From: an uncultured Sulfitobacter sp.
Lineage (GTDB): Bacteria > Pseudomonadota > Alphaproteobacteria > Rhodobacterales > Rhodobacteraceae
Reading direction: 5' to 3'
Length of the DNA: 64,000 nucleotides
NCBI RefSeq assembly: GCF_947502895.1
Contig: NZ_CANNBM010000001.1
Coordinates: 124,001 to 188,000 of the forward strand
The notes under the pieces were generated by a model. The model saw only the letters and a program-made list of their open reading frames with translations, was not told the DNA's origin and did no database searches. How positions within the stretch are numbered: the stretch's first letter is position 1; each line of letters starts with the position of its first letter. Both the position numbers and the translations under genes were made by a program. Positions 37,331-45,423 of the stretch are shown one piece after another.

Positions 37331-38341
37331 CTAAACTTTCTGTTTTTGTTCCGTTCTCTTTTGCTGCGCTTGAATGGCGCGCAGCTTCTGGCGAACCTTC
37401 TTGGTGTAGTGCAACACCATCGCGGGGCTTTGCCCTGTCACAGCTGCAATGAGATCATCTTCGCAGCCGGCCTCAAGCAGCTCGCAGGCGGCGTTATAGC
37501 GCCAACTGTGTATATCATAGTTGAGCGCACCAACCTGCTGCCGCACATTACGGATAGCCTGAGATGCCCCACGATAAGACCAACGGTTCGTCCCTTTCTC
37601 ATTGGTCAAGATAAACACAGAATGGCGGCTGGCGACGTTCAAGGCCGTTTGCAGTTCAGGCAAGATCGGAACCCAGAGTTCCTTATTGGTCTTGTTCTGC
37701 TTTACAACAAAAGCGCCGTCCTGAATGTCAGACCACCGCATTTCGAGCACGTCACCGATCCTCTGTCCGGTACCGACACAAAGCTCCATAACTAGCCGTT
37801 CACGGGTGCCAATGGGGCAAGTCGCACGGTACAGCTCAAGCAGTTCACGAGGCCATGGATCGCGCTCTATTTTTTCGGTTTTGATCTCAGGGACACCTTT
37901 GGCAGGGTTTGTCTCACGCCACCCCAGATCGACGCAATGCTCCATGACAATTCGCAACACCCTCAAAGAGTAATTGGCAAAGTAAGGCTTTTGTGCATTC
38001 GCATCGCGCAGCCGGATAACGTCCTTGCGCTTCATGTTTGCTGGATTCGTGCCTGCCATAATTGTCAGGAAGAATTCTAGATACTTATCATAGTCCAACG
38101 CTGTGCGTGGCTTTAAACGTTTGTAGCGGTGAGAACCGCGATAATTCTTTATAAGTGCCGCAAAATCACGAGAAATCACGCGCTTTGGAGGGGCTTTACC
38201 ACTTAAAATATCGGCATATTCTTTCCAAAATTCAGGTGTCTGAAATTCACTTGAGAACTTTTGCGAAGGCCAACCACGCCGCTGAAAATACAGGCCGTTT
38301 CTTTGCTTGTAGACGTGCTTGGGAAGCTCACGTTTTGTCAT
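37331..38341 (-). CDS. int: Tyrosine recombinase/integrase
   Basis: A 336-aa tyrosine recombinase. The catalytic domain shows Arg194 (TGQRIGDVLEMRW), a beta-hairpin Lys near 216, the box II DIHSWR (His278, Arg281), Gln304 where His is commoner (TGQSPAMV), and nucleophile Tyr312 (LHYTKK). The N-terminal SAM-like core-binding domain covers about residues 55-145. It should catalyse insertion and excision at the tRNA-Cys att sites; it ends 58 bp from attL. I use ATG 38341, whose codon overlaps the 57-aa gene upstream. It seems intact. Confidence 0.92.
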   Translation of the reverse strand: MTKRELPKHVYKQRNGLYFQRRGWPSQKFSSEFQTPEFWKEYADILSGKAPPKRVISRDFAALIKNYRGSHRYKRLKPRTALDYDKYLEFFLTIMAGTNPANMKRKDVIRLRDANAQKPYFANYSLRVLRIVMEHCVDLGWRETNPAKGVPEIKTEKIERDPWPRELLELYRATCPIGTRERLVMELCVGTGQRIGDVLEMRWSDIQDGAFVVKQNKTNKELWVPILPELQTALNVASRHSVFILTNEKGTNRWSYRGASQAIRNVRQQVGALNYDIHSWRYNAACELLEAGCEDDLIAAVTGQSPAMVLHYTKKVRQKLRAIQAQQKRTEQKQKV

Positions 38342-38501
38342 GGCGCATATCCACCCTTTCAAATTCATCCACTATTAGCTCCTTAGATAGCACAAGTTCG
38401 ATCTTTCTGCCCTCAATCGTAACGCGACTGACCACCCTGCCCGACTTCTCAAAAGCATCGAGAATATTAAGTGCACGCTGTTCAATCTTTGGGGCCGACA
38501 T
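38328..38501 (-). CDS. Small protein coupled to integrase (57 aa)
   Basis: An unbroken 57-aa frame starting at ATG 38499-38501 (MSAPKIEQRALNILDAFEKS) and continuing GRVVSRVTIEGRKIELVLSKE to DEFERVDMRHDKT. Its last 14 bases overlap the integrase start, implying translational coupling. Predicted helix then beta-strands; no HTH is evident. From memory, similar short genes precede tyrosine integrases in other Rhodobacterales, so an accessory role in recombination or its regulation is plausible. It is too short for typical ORF cut-offs. Confidence 0.7.
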   Translation of the reverse strand: MSAPKIEQRALNILDAFEKSGRVVSRVTIEGRKIELVLSKELIVDEFERVDMRHDKT

Positions 38502-38571
38502 ATCAAATATCCTTGCTGATATGAGCAGCTAAGGCAGAGAACCGCGAAAATATGCAAAGAGTTTTTTCAGA

Positions 38572-38592
38572 TGGTGTCACTAAAGGCATATA
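38572..38592 (+). repeat. 21-bp direct repeat, copy 1
   Basis: The sequence TGGTGTCACTAAAGGCATAT plus A is repeated 335 bp away at 38907-38927 with one mismatch (20/21). It lies 70 bp upstream of the 57-aa gene start. The core GTGTCAC is near-palindromic, as in a regulator or Xis/Int arm site. Confidence 0.8.
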
Positions 38593-38708
38593 GGTTTTTG
38601 TAACAATTCGTTACCGAAATCCGCCCTAGTGACGGTTTCTCTGACTGAACTCTGGGCCAAGCATCCGGTCAGATGCAAAATACCAGCCACGCGTTGGAAG
38701 GTAAATAA

Positions 38709-38858
38709 ATGATCAAACTTGTTCTAGAACATAGAGGCGTTAGTCTTCCCAGACCCCCGCACCGCGCGATAAATCGAACGGTAAACCGTGCTGAGTGCAG
38801 TATATGTCTGGGGAGCTTACGGACGGGCGAACATTGTTACCGGCCCGTCGTAGATTAG
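38709..38858 (+). CDS. Possible 49-aa CxxC small protein
   Basis: An open frame of 49 codons starting ATG at 38709 after GGAAGGTAAATAA, a good Shine-Dalgarno at normal spacing. The peptide is basic (MIKLVLEHRGVSLPRPPHRA) with a C-terminal CSICLGSLRTGEHC, a C-x2-C-x8-HC pattern that could bind zinc. It lies between the two 21-bp direct repeats, on the strand opposite to the other element genes. It could equally be chance; comparative conservation would decide. Confidence 0.4.
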   Translation: MIKLVLEHRGVSLPRPPHRAINRTVNRAECSICLGSLRTGEHCYRPVVD

Positions 38859-38906
38859 TGACAACAAATGCCGCCTCCCTAGAGTATCCGAACGTTTTTC
38901 GTCATT

Positions 38907-38927
38907 TGGTGTCACTAAAAGCATATA
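38907..38927 (+). repeat. 21-bp direct repeat, copy 2
   Basis: Second copy of the 38572-38592 repeat, 20/21 identical, same orientation, also preceded by a run of T and a C. It stands 25 bp before the long hairpin at 38952-38995. Confidence 0.8.
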
Positions 38928-38951
38928 TTACCAAGTTAGAGTAATTTCCTC

Positions 38952-38995
38952 GCCTCTCACCCTCTTCGATACTTACGTCTACGAGGGTGACAGGC
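38952..38995. other. Long imperfect hairpin in the element
   Basis: GCCT-C-TCACCCTC pairs with GAGGGTGA-C-AGGC: twelve base pairs with one C/C mismatch around an 18-nt loop. No U-tract follows on either strand, so it does not look like a terminator. It could be an RNA structure, a nick site or an origin. Confidence 0.65.
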
Positions 38996-39513
38996 TGATG
39001 TTCCCGCTGCTATCAAGTGTCTTGCTGCACAGCTGAGCCTTTTTGCTGCAAAGCACACGAATTCGCGGCAAGAGGCAGCACGCCGGCCATGGCGGCAGGG
39101 TACCCAGACAAACAAGGCGACCTAAGCGATCTAAACGCCCCTCTGTTCGCCTCTGCTCGAAGCTGGTGCATATAAAACGTGCGGCTCAGAGATAGTTGCA
39201 TTGCGTTAGGAACATGCTTAGCGCCTTGAGAGAGGGCAAAGCTCACCCGACACGTTTTATGCCAAGGTCTGGACCCAAAAGGGCGCTTTGCAAAGTTACA
39301 CGAACGGCCCATTGCGGACCTCGGTGCATTGGACGTCTAACGACCGCTCCCAGCCCAAAGCGGACATGGCCGTTCGACACATGTTCGGAAAGCGATCTTT
39401 CGCTGCAGGAAATTGCAGTGTCTAGCCTCGGGAATCGCGTTACTAGCTTTTCGTAGTTATAGCTCTAAGAAATAGGAACGCAATATAACCTCGCTGACGC
39501 CCGCAAGTCAGCA

Positions 39514-40923
39514 CTACTTACCCCACCAAGAAACAGCAGATTTCGCAAGGGCCACATAATCGAACCTAGCCTTACTTCTTCCCTTTTCTGCGATGCTGCT
39601 GAGTACTCCCGACAATAGGTATCCATGAAAATCGTCGTCATTCGAACGAGAAACAGCTTTATGTATGTCCGGGACGCTGTAAGCTCTCAAGCATATCTCA
39701 AAGTCGGCTAACCCTGCAAAAGTTACAGGAATTCGGTCACGTTCTGGAACCGACAGATCGTCCGCTAAACGCCCCGCGCGCACGAATATCTCTTCCAGAA
39801 AAGAATTCCCCATCACGGTCCACGGATCATACAACAGAACAACTCCTACAAGGCTTTTACCTGAAGTTGAGAATAGCTCGCTATTCGTACGCCAAATCTG
39901 TACTACACCCTTGATAAGGTCGCCAAAATCGTCCTTGCAGTCCCGCCAAGGATCAGGAGAGGTGAGGATTCTCTGTGGAATCCGCCTAATCTTGCATTCA
40001 ACGACAATTCCTAAGTCAGAGGCTTTGTCCATAACGAACAGATCAGCGCTTTTTCCGTATGAGGTGTCCTTTTCTCGGTCCACGTCGCTCGAAGTCCCGC
40101 AGTAGTGTTTAATAAGTTGAAAGCACAAGTCTTCGAAGTAGTCGCCAGAAACTCGCCGCGCATTGCTGTCTTGGACAATATCATAGTAAAGACCGTCAGT
40201 TATCCTGAGTAACAATTGCTCGCGGGATGGAACTAAGAAAACCCGGCCTTTTCGATCATCTATTTCAAATAGCGGTCGTTCCTTTACAATGCTCCTCTTA
40301 AAGTCCCTTGGAATATCCGAGTTTCTTATCGATTGAGCAAAGTTCACATGCCCACTGAGGGTTTCTCCAATTATCTTTCGAATCTGAAAAATCTCTGCTT
40401 TTGTAGCTCCGACATCTTCAAGGCTTGATGCTCTAGCCGCGGGATTCTGTTCGGTTAAAGCATAGATTGCAAACGTAACTCTTAAGAAGAGCTCAAGATC
40501 AATCAGGTGTTTCCGCGCAAAAGCCTTCTTACCAGCTGGAGTCACATATACATACCACGCCCGAGCAATCCTAAACGAGTTTTCGAACCCCATTTGCCAG
40601 TCATACTGTGGCCAGAAGAGACGCGGCATTGCAGCTATAATCTCGTTGCCGTCAAAGTCTTTGACACCTTCGATATTCGCTAGGCCATTATATGTATTTA
40701 GAAGTTTGGCTATTGCCCCCCAGGACTTAAGGTTAAGAGGTCGACCTCTGGGATTAGGTGCAATACCAAGAACGAGCCGCTCATTGATAACCGCATCAAT
40801 ATTCCAAGGTGGGATGAAATACCTCCCTCCGATCTTATGTTCCTCCAACTCTCCCGGAATCGAAGCATGGGCTAGCGCAAGCGCCTTTCTTCCATTTCGA
40901 AAGGCTTCAATTGCCCAGCTCAT
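39514..40923 (-). CDS. PD-(D/E)XK nuclease-like protein, unknown system
   Basis: A 469-aa protein. Its C-terminal part has the restriction-endonuclease-like core: an acidic helix GDYFEDLCFQLI (Glu near 264), then SADLFV (Asp near 293), VVECKIRR (Glu near 308, Lys near 310) and a later KGVVQIWR Gln helix, which is the E-D-ExK-Q pattern of the Mrr/PD-(D/E)XK fold. The first 240 residues have no domain I recognise (GRYFIPPWNIDAVINERL, FWPQYDWQMGFENSFRIARAW). I use ATG 40923; a TTG at 40968 would add 15 residues. It lies downstream of the HNH gene in the element and is cargo, plausibly defensive. No methyltransferase is present. Confidence 0.7.
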   Translation of the reverse strand: MSWAIEAFRNGRKALALAHASIPGELEEHKIGGRYFIPPWNIDAVINERLVLGIAPNPRGRPLNLKSWGAIAKLLNTYNGLANIEGVKDFDGNEIIAAMPRLFWPQYDWQMGFENSFRIARAWYVYVTPAGKKAFARKHLIDLELFLRVTFAIYALTEQNPAARASSLEDVGATKAEIFQIRKIIGETLSGHVNFAQSIRNSDIPRDFKRSIVKERPLFEIDDRKGRVFLVPSREQLLLRITDGLYYDIVQDSNARRVSGDYFEDLCFQLIKHYCGTSSDVDREKDTSYGKSADLFVMDKASDLGIVVECKIRRIPQRILTSPDPWRDCKDDFGDLIKGVVQIWRTNSELFSTSGKSLVGVVLLYDPWTVMGNSFLEEIFVRAGRLADDLSVPERDRIPVTFAGLADFEICLRAYSVPDIHKAVSRSNDDDFHGYLLSGVLSSIAEKGRSKARFDYVALAKSAVSWWGK

Positions 40924-41161
40924 TACCAGCAGGTCAGTAATGAGAATGGGAGAAAGGACCCCCAACAACCTGCCTTCACCAGTACCGTTGCTTTTCGTTC
41001 AATGTTTTTGCCGCCAATTAGTTGATTTCTGCTTGCACAAAGAATGCTAGCAATGCGTGAATTCAGCCACACCAATAAATTTGTAGATTACTCGAATCTG
41101 CTATTGGCGAAAAATATCGCTAAGGCCAGCTTTGTCCTCCATTTGCCAATACGTTTCTTTC
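40924..41161. other. AT-rich spacer between cargo genes
   Basis: A 238-bp gap between the HNH stop and the nuclease-like start, AT-rich and without a supported ORF. It probably holds a separate promoter for the 39514-40923 gene. Confidence 0.4.
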
Positions 41162-41857
41162 TCAGTCGTCACTCATCATACCGCACTGAATACACATAGT
41201 TCCAGACCAACCTGTAACACCGCAATTGGGGCAGTGCCAGCTCCAATGACTACCCTTACCGATTGGAGCTGTATGACCCGTTCTCCCTGACGGGTGTTGC
41301 ACAATCGTTCTGTACTGGTCTTGGTGGATGATTTGTAGCTGGGGTGTCAGCATCAGCGGTTGATTAGCTCGCTCGGGTTCACGATACGGCGCGTTAACCT
41401 CCCGCAGGCTTAGCTCGGCTTCTTGCAAAAGCTTAATATCTTTCTGGCTAATTTCCCCTGCTTCAATCAGAATAAGAGCATCAGCAAAGACCTTGTCTTT
41501 CTTACGTTTTTGGTCTGTCTTCACAATCAGTTGTTCGACTAAATTCTTCTTTTCTATAGCTCGTTCGATCTCGTGTTGGACAATGGGTGAAGGCCTGAAG
41601 GCACGACCGGACTTACGTTGATTGCAGGCACTATGAGACGGGAGGAGATTTTCGTATGAGAATAGATCAAAGGCATCATCAAGGCCGAATCCTTTTAAAA
41701 TCGTCGGCAGATCATCTGATTCCGCAAGACGTTCCGGTATTACGTGGTCAATCTCAGTATCAGAGAATACACAGAGTTCATGACAGAGGTAACACCGCTC
41801 ACCATGAACGGTCCAAATCGCTCGTCGTTGCGAAGTGTTCAGATTTTGTTTACTCAT
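41162..41857 (-). CDS. HNH endonuclease with C-terminal zinc ribbon
   Basis: A 231-aa protein. Residues 22-85 form an HNH domain: CYLC knuckle, EIDHVIPE (His-Asp-His-like beta-hairpin), ENLLPSHSACNQRKSG (Asn and the second Cys/Lys site). A charged helical middle follows (residues 95-150). Residues 207-226 are a zinc ribbon, HCPNCGVTGWSGTMCIQCG (two CxxC pairs). The HNH domain suggests metal-dependent DNA cleavage; the ribbon may bind nucleic acid or a partner. It lies upstream of the PD-(D/E)XK-like gene on the same strand within the integrated element. Two nuclease folds with no methylase suggest an abortive or non-modification defence, which is inference only. Confidence 0.8.
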   Translation of the reverse strand: MSKQNLNTSQRRAIWTVHGERCYLCHELCVFSDTEIDHVIPERLAESDDLPTILKGFGLDDAFDLFSYENLLPSHSACNQRKSGRAFRPSPIVQHEIERAIEKKNLVEQLIVKTDQKRKKDKVFADALILIEAGEISQKDIKLLQEAELSLREVNAPYREPERANQPLMLTPQLQIIHQDQYRTIVQHPSGRTGHTAPIGKGSHWSWHCPNCGVTGWSGTMCIQCGMMSDD

Positions 41858-42337
41858 AAACGATTTATTAGGGGATTTACTCGTTTTCCAAAAGGCTATT
41901 TCTGAACATGTAGGGGTAAAAGTGCCTTATGAAACAAGTACAAATGTTTCACGGTAATGTCGGCTCTTAGAATGCCGCATCGTCACAAATCCGGTTCAAT
42001 CGAACGGCAGTTTTTTGGGGCCTATAGCTGACGTTCAAACAAAGTGCAGCGAACGACCGGTTTCCGCCCTGTCTAAAGGCGACGTCTGCCTTTGGTTGAC
42101 GGCATTAGACATCCTTTTCACAAACAGCGGACCTAGAATTTTTCAAGATTTCTTCTCACCGTTGTCCTATTTTTGCCCATCATTCTTTCCAAACATTCAT
42201 GCTGTCCGTCAGGTATTCGTAGGTACGTTGATTTGGCTATTCTCGCAAAACAACCTCTAAACATTCACTCTATGTTCTTGCCAATACTTGCACAAATCTA
42301 AACTGGATATCGTTTAAATTCAACCTCATGCCTAGTC
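41858..42337. other. Gene-poor right end of the element
   Basis: About 480 bp between the HNH start and attR. A plus-strand frame at 42015-42260 has no Shine-Dalgarno or family resemblance and I do not call it. The AT-rich part near 41860-41960 is likely to contain the promoter for the cargo genes. Confidence 0.5.
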
Positions 42338-42385
42338 TTGCAAATCCGTGTACAGGAGTTCGATTCTCCTACTCGCCTCCACTTA
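42338..42385 (+). repeat. attR: 48-bp core repeat
   Basis: An exact 48-bp copy of 37226-37273 containing the tRNA-Cys 3' half from the anticodon loop. The upstream half of the tRNA is missing, so this is an attachment-site remnant and not a gene. It marks the right end of the element; high-GC host sequence resumes after it. Confidence 0.95.
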
Positions 42386-42459
42386 TCCCCTCTATTCCGG
42401 ATGCCAAAGTTTCGCATTCCAGTCGTGCGCTTGGTGCAAAGGTACACAGCCCAATCAAA

Positions 42460-43302
42460 TCACTTTAACAACAGCGCGCGAACAAATGACGGCACATTGC
42501 GCGCATCAACAGTTGCTTCTCTCACCAGCCAGTCGAAGTGGTTTGAAAGAGATTTCACGCGTTCGACCTCGCGAAACGCGAGATAACATTGGCCGACATA
42601 TACAACAGCCAAGTTCGGCCCAAACACGGTGATCGGAGAGCTGAAAACACGGTGCGCATCAAACAAGAATATTCGCAGCCTCGGAAACATCTGTTCGCAT
42701 GTATCTGCGATTAAGTTCAACTGTTCTTGGCGAATGCCTATGTCGACGCCAGCATAATACGCTGTTCCTGCGGCGCATGCTTCGATTTCATGGAGGGGAA
42801 TGGCGATTTCATAGTCGGAAACCCCCGAGGAGAGCCATTCAAGCTGGTCTTGCATGGCGTTGTATGCTTCGGGCAGACGACGCTCTTGCACGGCTGCGTA
42901 CTCCCACTCCAACATACGCCTTGTCTTTAGAATATCTGGCAGCGTGGCAGGTACGTGGCGCACCTTGTACCCTGCTGCCTCACGGTGCCAATCAAGCAGC
43001 TGTTCATCTGCTGAAGTCCTCTCGGCCGGACTAAGAGAAAGCGCTGCCGCCACGATATCACCAGGCGTCTCTGGCCGATTTGTCAGCCCCAACAGCCAGT
43101 CAGTACTTACGTCCATCGCAACAGCAACGTCAGCTGCCAGCTGAGCATTCGGCAATCGCGGATGATCACCCTTCAGCAGTTGACCGATGGTTGAACGGTC
43201 CACCTTCGCCGCTCTAGACAAAGCACTTTTGCTTACACCTTTACGTAACATCGCCTCTTCGAGACGACTGCGAAAAATGTCTGCGCGATATCGTTTGTCC
43301 AC
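42460..43302 (-). CDS. XRE-family transcriptional regulator with C-terminal sensor-like domain
   Basis: A 280-aa protein. Residues 10-60 form an XRE helix-turn-helix (LEEAMLRKGVSKSALSRAAKVDRSTIGQLLKG). The 200-residue C-terminal domain (LPDILKTRRMLEWEYAAVQERR, YYAGVDIGIRQEQLNLIADTCEQMFPRLRIFLFD) has no family I can name but resembles an effector or dimer domain. It lies just outside attR in normal-GC sequence, so it belongs to the host and not to the element. Divergent from the DUF2061 gene. Confidence 0.8.
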   Translation of the reverse strand: MDKRYRADIFRSRLEEAMLRKGVSKSALSRAAKVDRSTIGQLLKGDHPRLPNAQLAADVAVAMDVSTDWLLGLTNRPETPGDIVAAALSLSPAERTSADEQLLDWHREAAGYKVRHVPATLPDILKTRRMLEWEYAAVQERRLPEAYNAMQDQLEWLSSGVSDYEIAIPLHEIEACAAGTAYYAGVDIGIRQEQLNLIADTCEQMFPRLRIFLFDAHRVFSSPITVFGPNLAVVYVGQCYLAFREVERVKSLSNHFDWLVREATVDARNVPSFVRALLLK

Positions 43303-43428
43303 TCTTATTCACTCTGCAGATTAAAGTTAACAAAATAGAGTTAGCGCAGCAAATTCACCCAATGTCCATATGCGCGCTCAAGCTTTACCAGTTTGGAAAC
43401 ACAAGCCAGCATGAAGAACGGTGCAAAA

Positions 43429-43650
43429 ATGGATAGTAAAACCAGACTCCTTATCAAATCAGTGACATGGCAGATTGCCGGTCTCTTCACTATGATGCTG
43501 ATCGGTTTCGTCTTCACGGGGTCTGTCGCTGCCAGCAGCGGCATTGCATTTACTGGTGCCGCTGCCGGTTTTGCTGCCTATTTTCTTCATGAAATGGCAT
43601 GGTCCAGAGTGTCATGGGGCAAGATTAATACAGGCCAGATCAACGACTAG
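43429..43650 (+). CDS. DUF2061 small membrane protein
   Basis: A 73-aa membrane protein (MDSKTRLLIKSVTWQIAGLFTM...) with two hydrophobic helices and the DUF2061 pattern K-x-x-x-W-Q near the N-terminus and a HEMAWSRVSWG end. DUF2061 proteins often occur near sulfate assimilation genes, but none is here. Start uncertain: an in-frame ATG at 43411 would add six residues; neither has a clear Shine-Dalgarno. Confidence 0.75.
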   Translation: MDSKTRLLIKSVTWQIAGLFTMMLIGFVFTGSVAASSGIAFTGAAAGFAAYFLHEMAWSRVSWGKINTGQIND

Positions 43651-43653
43651 CGA

Positions 43654-45276
43654 TCAAATGCGCATACGGGGCACATCCGCGGGGTCGAGGCGAAGCTCGA
43701 TCAGAACGGGGCCGCTACGGCGCGCAAGCTGGTCAAGCGCCTCGTCAAGGTCCCCACCCGAGCGCACTTCGAACCCTGTTCCGCCAAGAGCGTTTGCAAT
43801 GCCCGCAAAGGATGGCCACGCGAACTGTGTCAGGCTCGGGTCCATCTGCCGGTCTACAAACTGGATATGTTCGGCACCATAAGCGGCATCGTTGGCGATA
43901 ATGATGATCAAATCGAGCCCTAGGCGCACCGCTGTGTTGAACTCATTAATACCCCCCATCATAAAACCACCATCACCGCTGAACAGCACAACGGGCCGAT
44001 CGGGCGCTGCGACCGCTGCGCCTACAGCTTCTTGCAGGCCCAATCCGATAGCACCAAAATTCACACTGTTCATAAAACTCTGGGGATTAGGCACCGAGAC
44101 ACGGCACCATACTTCCGTCATAAAGCGCCCGCCATCTGTGACCAGCACACGGTCTTTGGGCAAAGCAGTCTCCAACCGCTCAAGGGCTTCAACATAGTTC
44201 ACATACCCCTCCGGTGCTTTGCCAGATCCCGGCAGATGCGCAGTGAGCGAGGCTGTATCCAACTCAGCTGTAAATCCGCTTGGTTGAATCTCTGCCTCGT
44301 CCAGCCAGTAGACTATTGTCTTCGCGGTCAACCCGGCATCTGCGATCAAAGCGACGTCTGGATGCAACCCGCCGCCAATCGCTTTTGGGTCGCTGTCTAC
44401 CTGCACGATGCGCTTGTCTTGCATCAGCTTGCCACGGTCGGTCGTGAAATCATGCAGGGCTGTGCCAAAGCAGATTATGCAATCGGACTTTGCAATCAGG
44501 TCATACGCCTCGGGCGTGGACAACGTGCCGAAGATGTCGATGTTGTAGGGGTGGTCATTAAATAGCCCCTTGGCGCGCAGAGTAGTCGCAAGAGGCGCTT
44601 CCAGACGGTCGGCAAGTCGCACCAATTCATCACGCGCATGGATAGCCCCGCCCCCTGCGAGGATCAACGGACGCCGCGCCGAGGCGATCATGCCGATTGC
44701 ATTATCCAGTGCGTCGCCTTCAGCCACCCCGCCAGGTTTCGTGAATACATTCAGCACCTGAATCGCAAAGTCAGCTTGTTGCCACATGAAATCAGCTGGC
44801 ATGTTTAACACGATAGGGCGGCGTTCGATCCGCGCACGGTAAAACGCGCGCGCAACGTCCTCGCCTACGGTTGCGGGCGTCCGCAGCTGAACAAAGCCCG
44901 CGCCTGTGACCTTCACCAATTCCCGCTGGTCGATACTCTGCAAGTGTCGCGGATTGTCAGCTGGCGTGTCCCCTGCCAACACCACAACCATCGCATGACT
45001 GCGAACAGCTTCGGTAAGGGCGGTCACACAATTTGACAGTGCAGGACCATGAGTGACTGTGGCAACACCAACATGCCCCGAGACATGGGCGTAGGCGGCC
45101 GCCATCAAGATCGTGCTACCTTCGTGTGCCGCAGGGATGAAATCGCCCCCAAAATCGCGCACGAAACTATCCACCATAAACAAATTGGCATCCCCCATCA
45201 GGCCGAACATCTTTTTGCTGCCGTGGTCTTTCACCGCGCGCGCAATGGATTGATAGACATAGCTCTGGCCACTCAT
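43654..45276 (-). CDS. Thiamine-pyrophosphate-dependent enzyme, acetolactate-synthase-like
   Basis: A 540-aa enzyme of the AHAS/POX superfamily. The pyrimidine-binding domain has the catalytic Glu52 (AAHEGSTILMAAAY). A central Rossmann-like domain follows (about 190-330). The C-terminal ThDP/metal motif is GDGGFMMGGINEFNTA...NDAAYG. It could be a catabolic acetolactate synthase, a sulfopyruvate or 2-oxo-acid decarboxylase, or similar; no small regulatory subunit is adjacent. ATG at 45276 follows AAAGGG. It is divergent from an Lrp-type regulator that probably controls it, with a class II aldolase nearby. Confidence 0.82.
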   Translation of the reverse strand: MSGQSYVYQSIARAVKDHGSKKMFGLMGDANLFMVDSFVRDFGGDFIPAAHEGSTILMAAAYAHVSGHVGVATVTHGPALSNCVTALTEAVRSHAMVVVLAGDTPADNPRHLQSIDQRELVKVTGAGFVQLRTPATVGEDVARAFYRARIERRPIVLNMPADFMWQQADFAIQVLNVFTKPGGVAEGDALDNAIGMIASARRPLILAGGGAIHARDELVRLADRLEAPLATTLRAKGLFNDHPYNIDIFGTLSTPEAYDLIAKSDCIICFGTALHDFTTDRGKLMQDKRIVQVDSDPKAIGGGLHPDVALIADAGLTAKTIVYWLDEAEIQPSGFTAELDTASLTAHLPGSGKAPEGYVNYVEALERLETALPKDRVLVTDGGRFMTEVWCRVSVPNPQSFMNSVNFGAIGLGLQEAVGAAVAAPDRPVVLFSGDGGFMMGGINEFNTAVRLGLDLIIIIANDAAYGAEHIQFVDRQMDPSLTQFAWPSFAGIANALGGTGFEVRSGGDLDEALDQLARRSGPVLIELRLDPADVPRMRI

Positions 45277-45423
45277 TGAGGGGATCCCTTTCTGCAAGTT
45301 GCTTGCTGTGATATTTCTACAGAAACGATACCACCTTCGGTGGGTGAAAAGTCTTTCAACCTGTTCTGCAATGCGCTATACTGGGTAAATTCTGTCTCAA
45401 ATCACACCGGAACAGGTAAAATC
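45277..45423. promoter_or_regulatory. Divergent promoter, TPP enzyme / Lrp regulator
   Basis: A 147-bp region between divergent starts, with AT-rich segments suited to Lrp binding (around 45305-45330 and 45365-45400). No clear symmetric operator was found. The regulator's TTG start at 45424 follows GGAACAGG. Confidence 0.45.

Larger units (their letters stand above)
38558..39513. other. Structured non-coding region of the element
   Basis: About 950 bp between the small integrase-linked gene and the PD-(D/E)XK gene, broken only by a possible 49-aa ORF (38709-38858). It holds a 21-bp direct repeat in two copies, a GTAAC-N5-GTTAC dyad (38600-38614) and a long hairpin (38952-38995). The part 39000-39500 contains only poor reading frames on both strands. 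It could hold the promoters, recombination-accessory sites or a transfer/replication origin. Confidence 0.6.
37226..42385. mobile_element. tRNA-Cys integrative element, about 5.1 kb
   Basis: The segment lies between identical 48-bp att repeats, the left one inside an intact tRNA-Cys. It encodes a tyrosine recombinase next to attL, a 57-aa gene coupled to it, a PD-(D/E)XK-like protein, an HNH/zinc-ribbon protein and perhaps a 49-aa peptide. All main genes are on the minus strand. It is visibly AT-richer than the flanks. No replication, capsid or conjugation gene is present, so it needs a helper or relies on excision alone. It fits a small integrative mobilisable or satellite-like element carrying nuclease cargo. 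Boundaries are certain; mobility today is inferred. Confidence 0.88.

Noticed and set aside
39013..39312. A 99-codon minus-strand frame in the element
   Set aside because: No Shine-Dalgarno, odd composition (many Ser/Arg/Cys) and no family likeness; kept as non-coding.
42015..42260. An 81-codon frame near attR
   Set aside because: Weak start context and composition like frame noise in AT-rich DNA.
42338..42385. A possible second tRNA-Cys
   Set aside because: Only the 3' half matches; the acceptor 5' strand and D arm are missing, so it is the attR remnant.
37226..42385. CRISPR array or retron in the element
   Set aside because: Only two copies of a 21-bp repeat, with 314 bp between them, and no Cas or reverse transcriptase motif.
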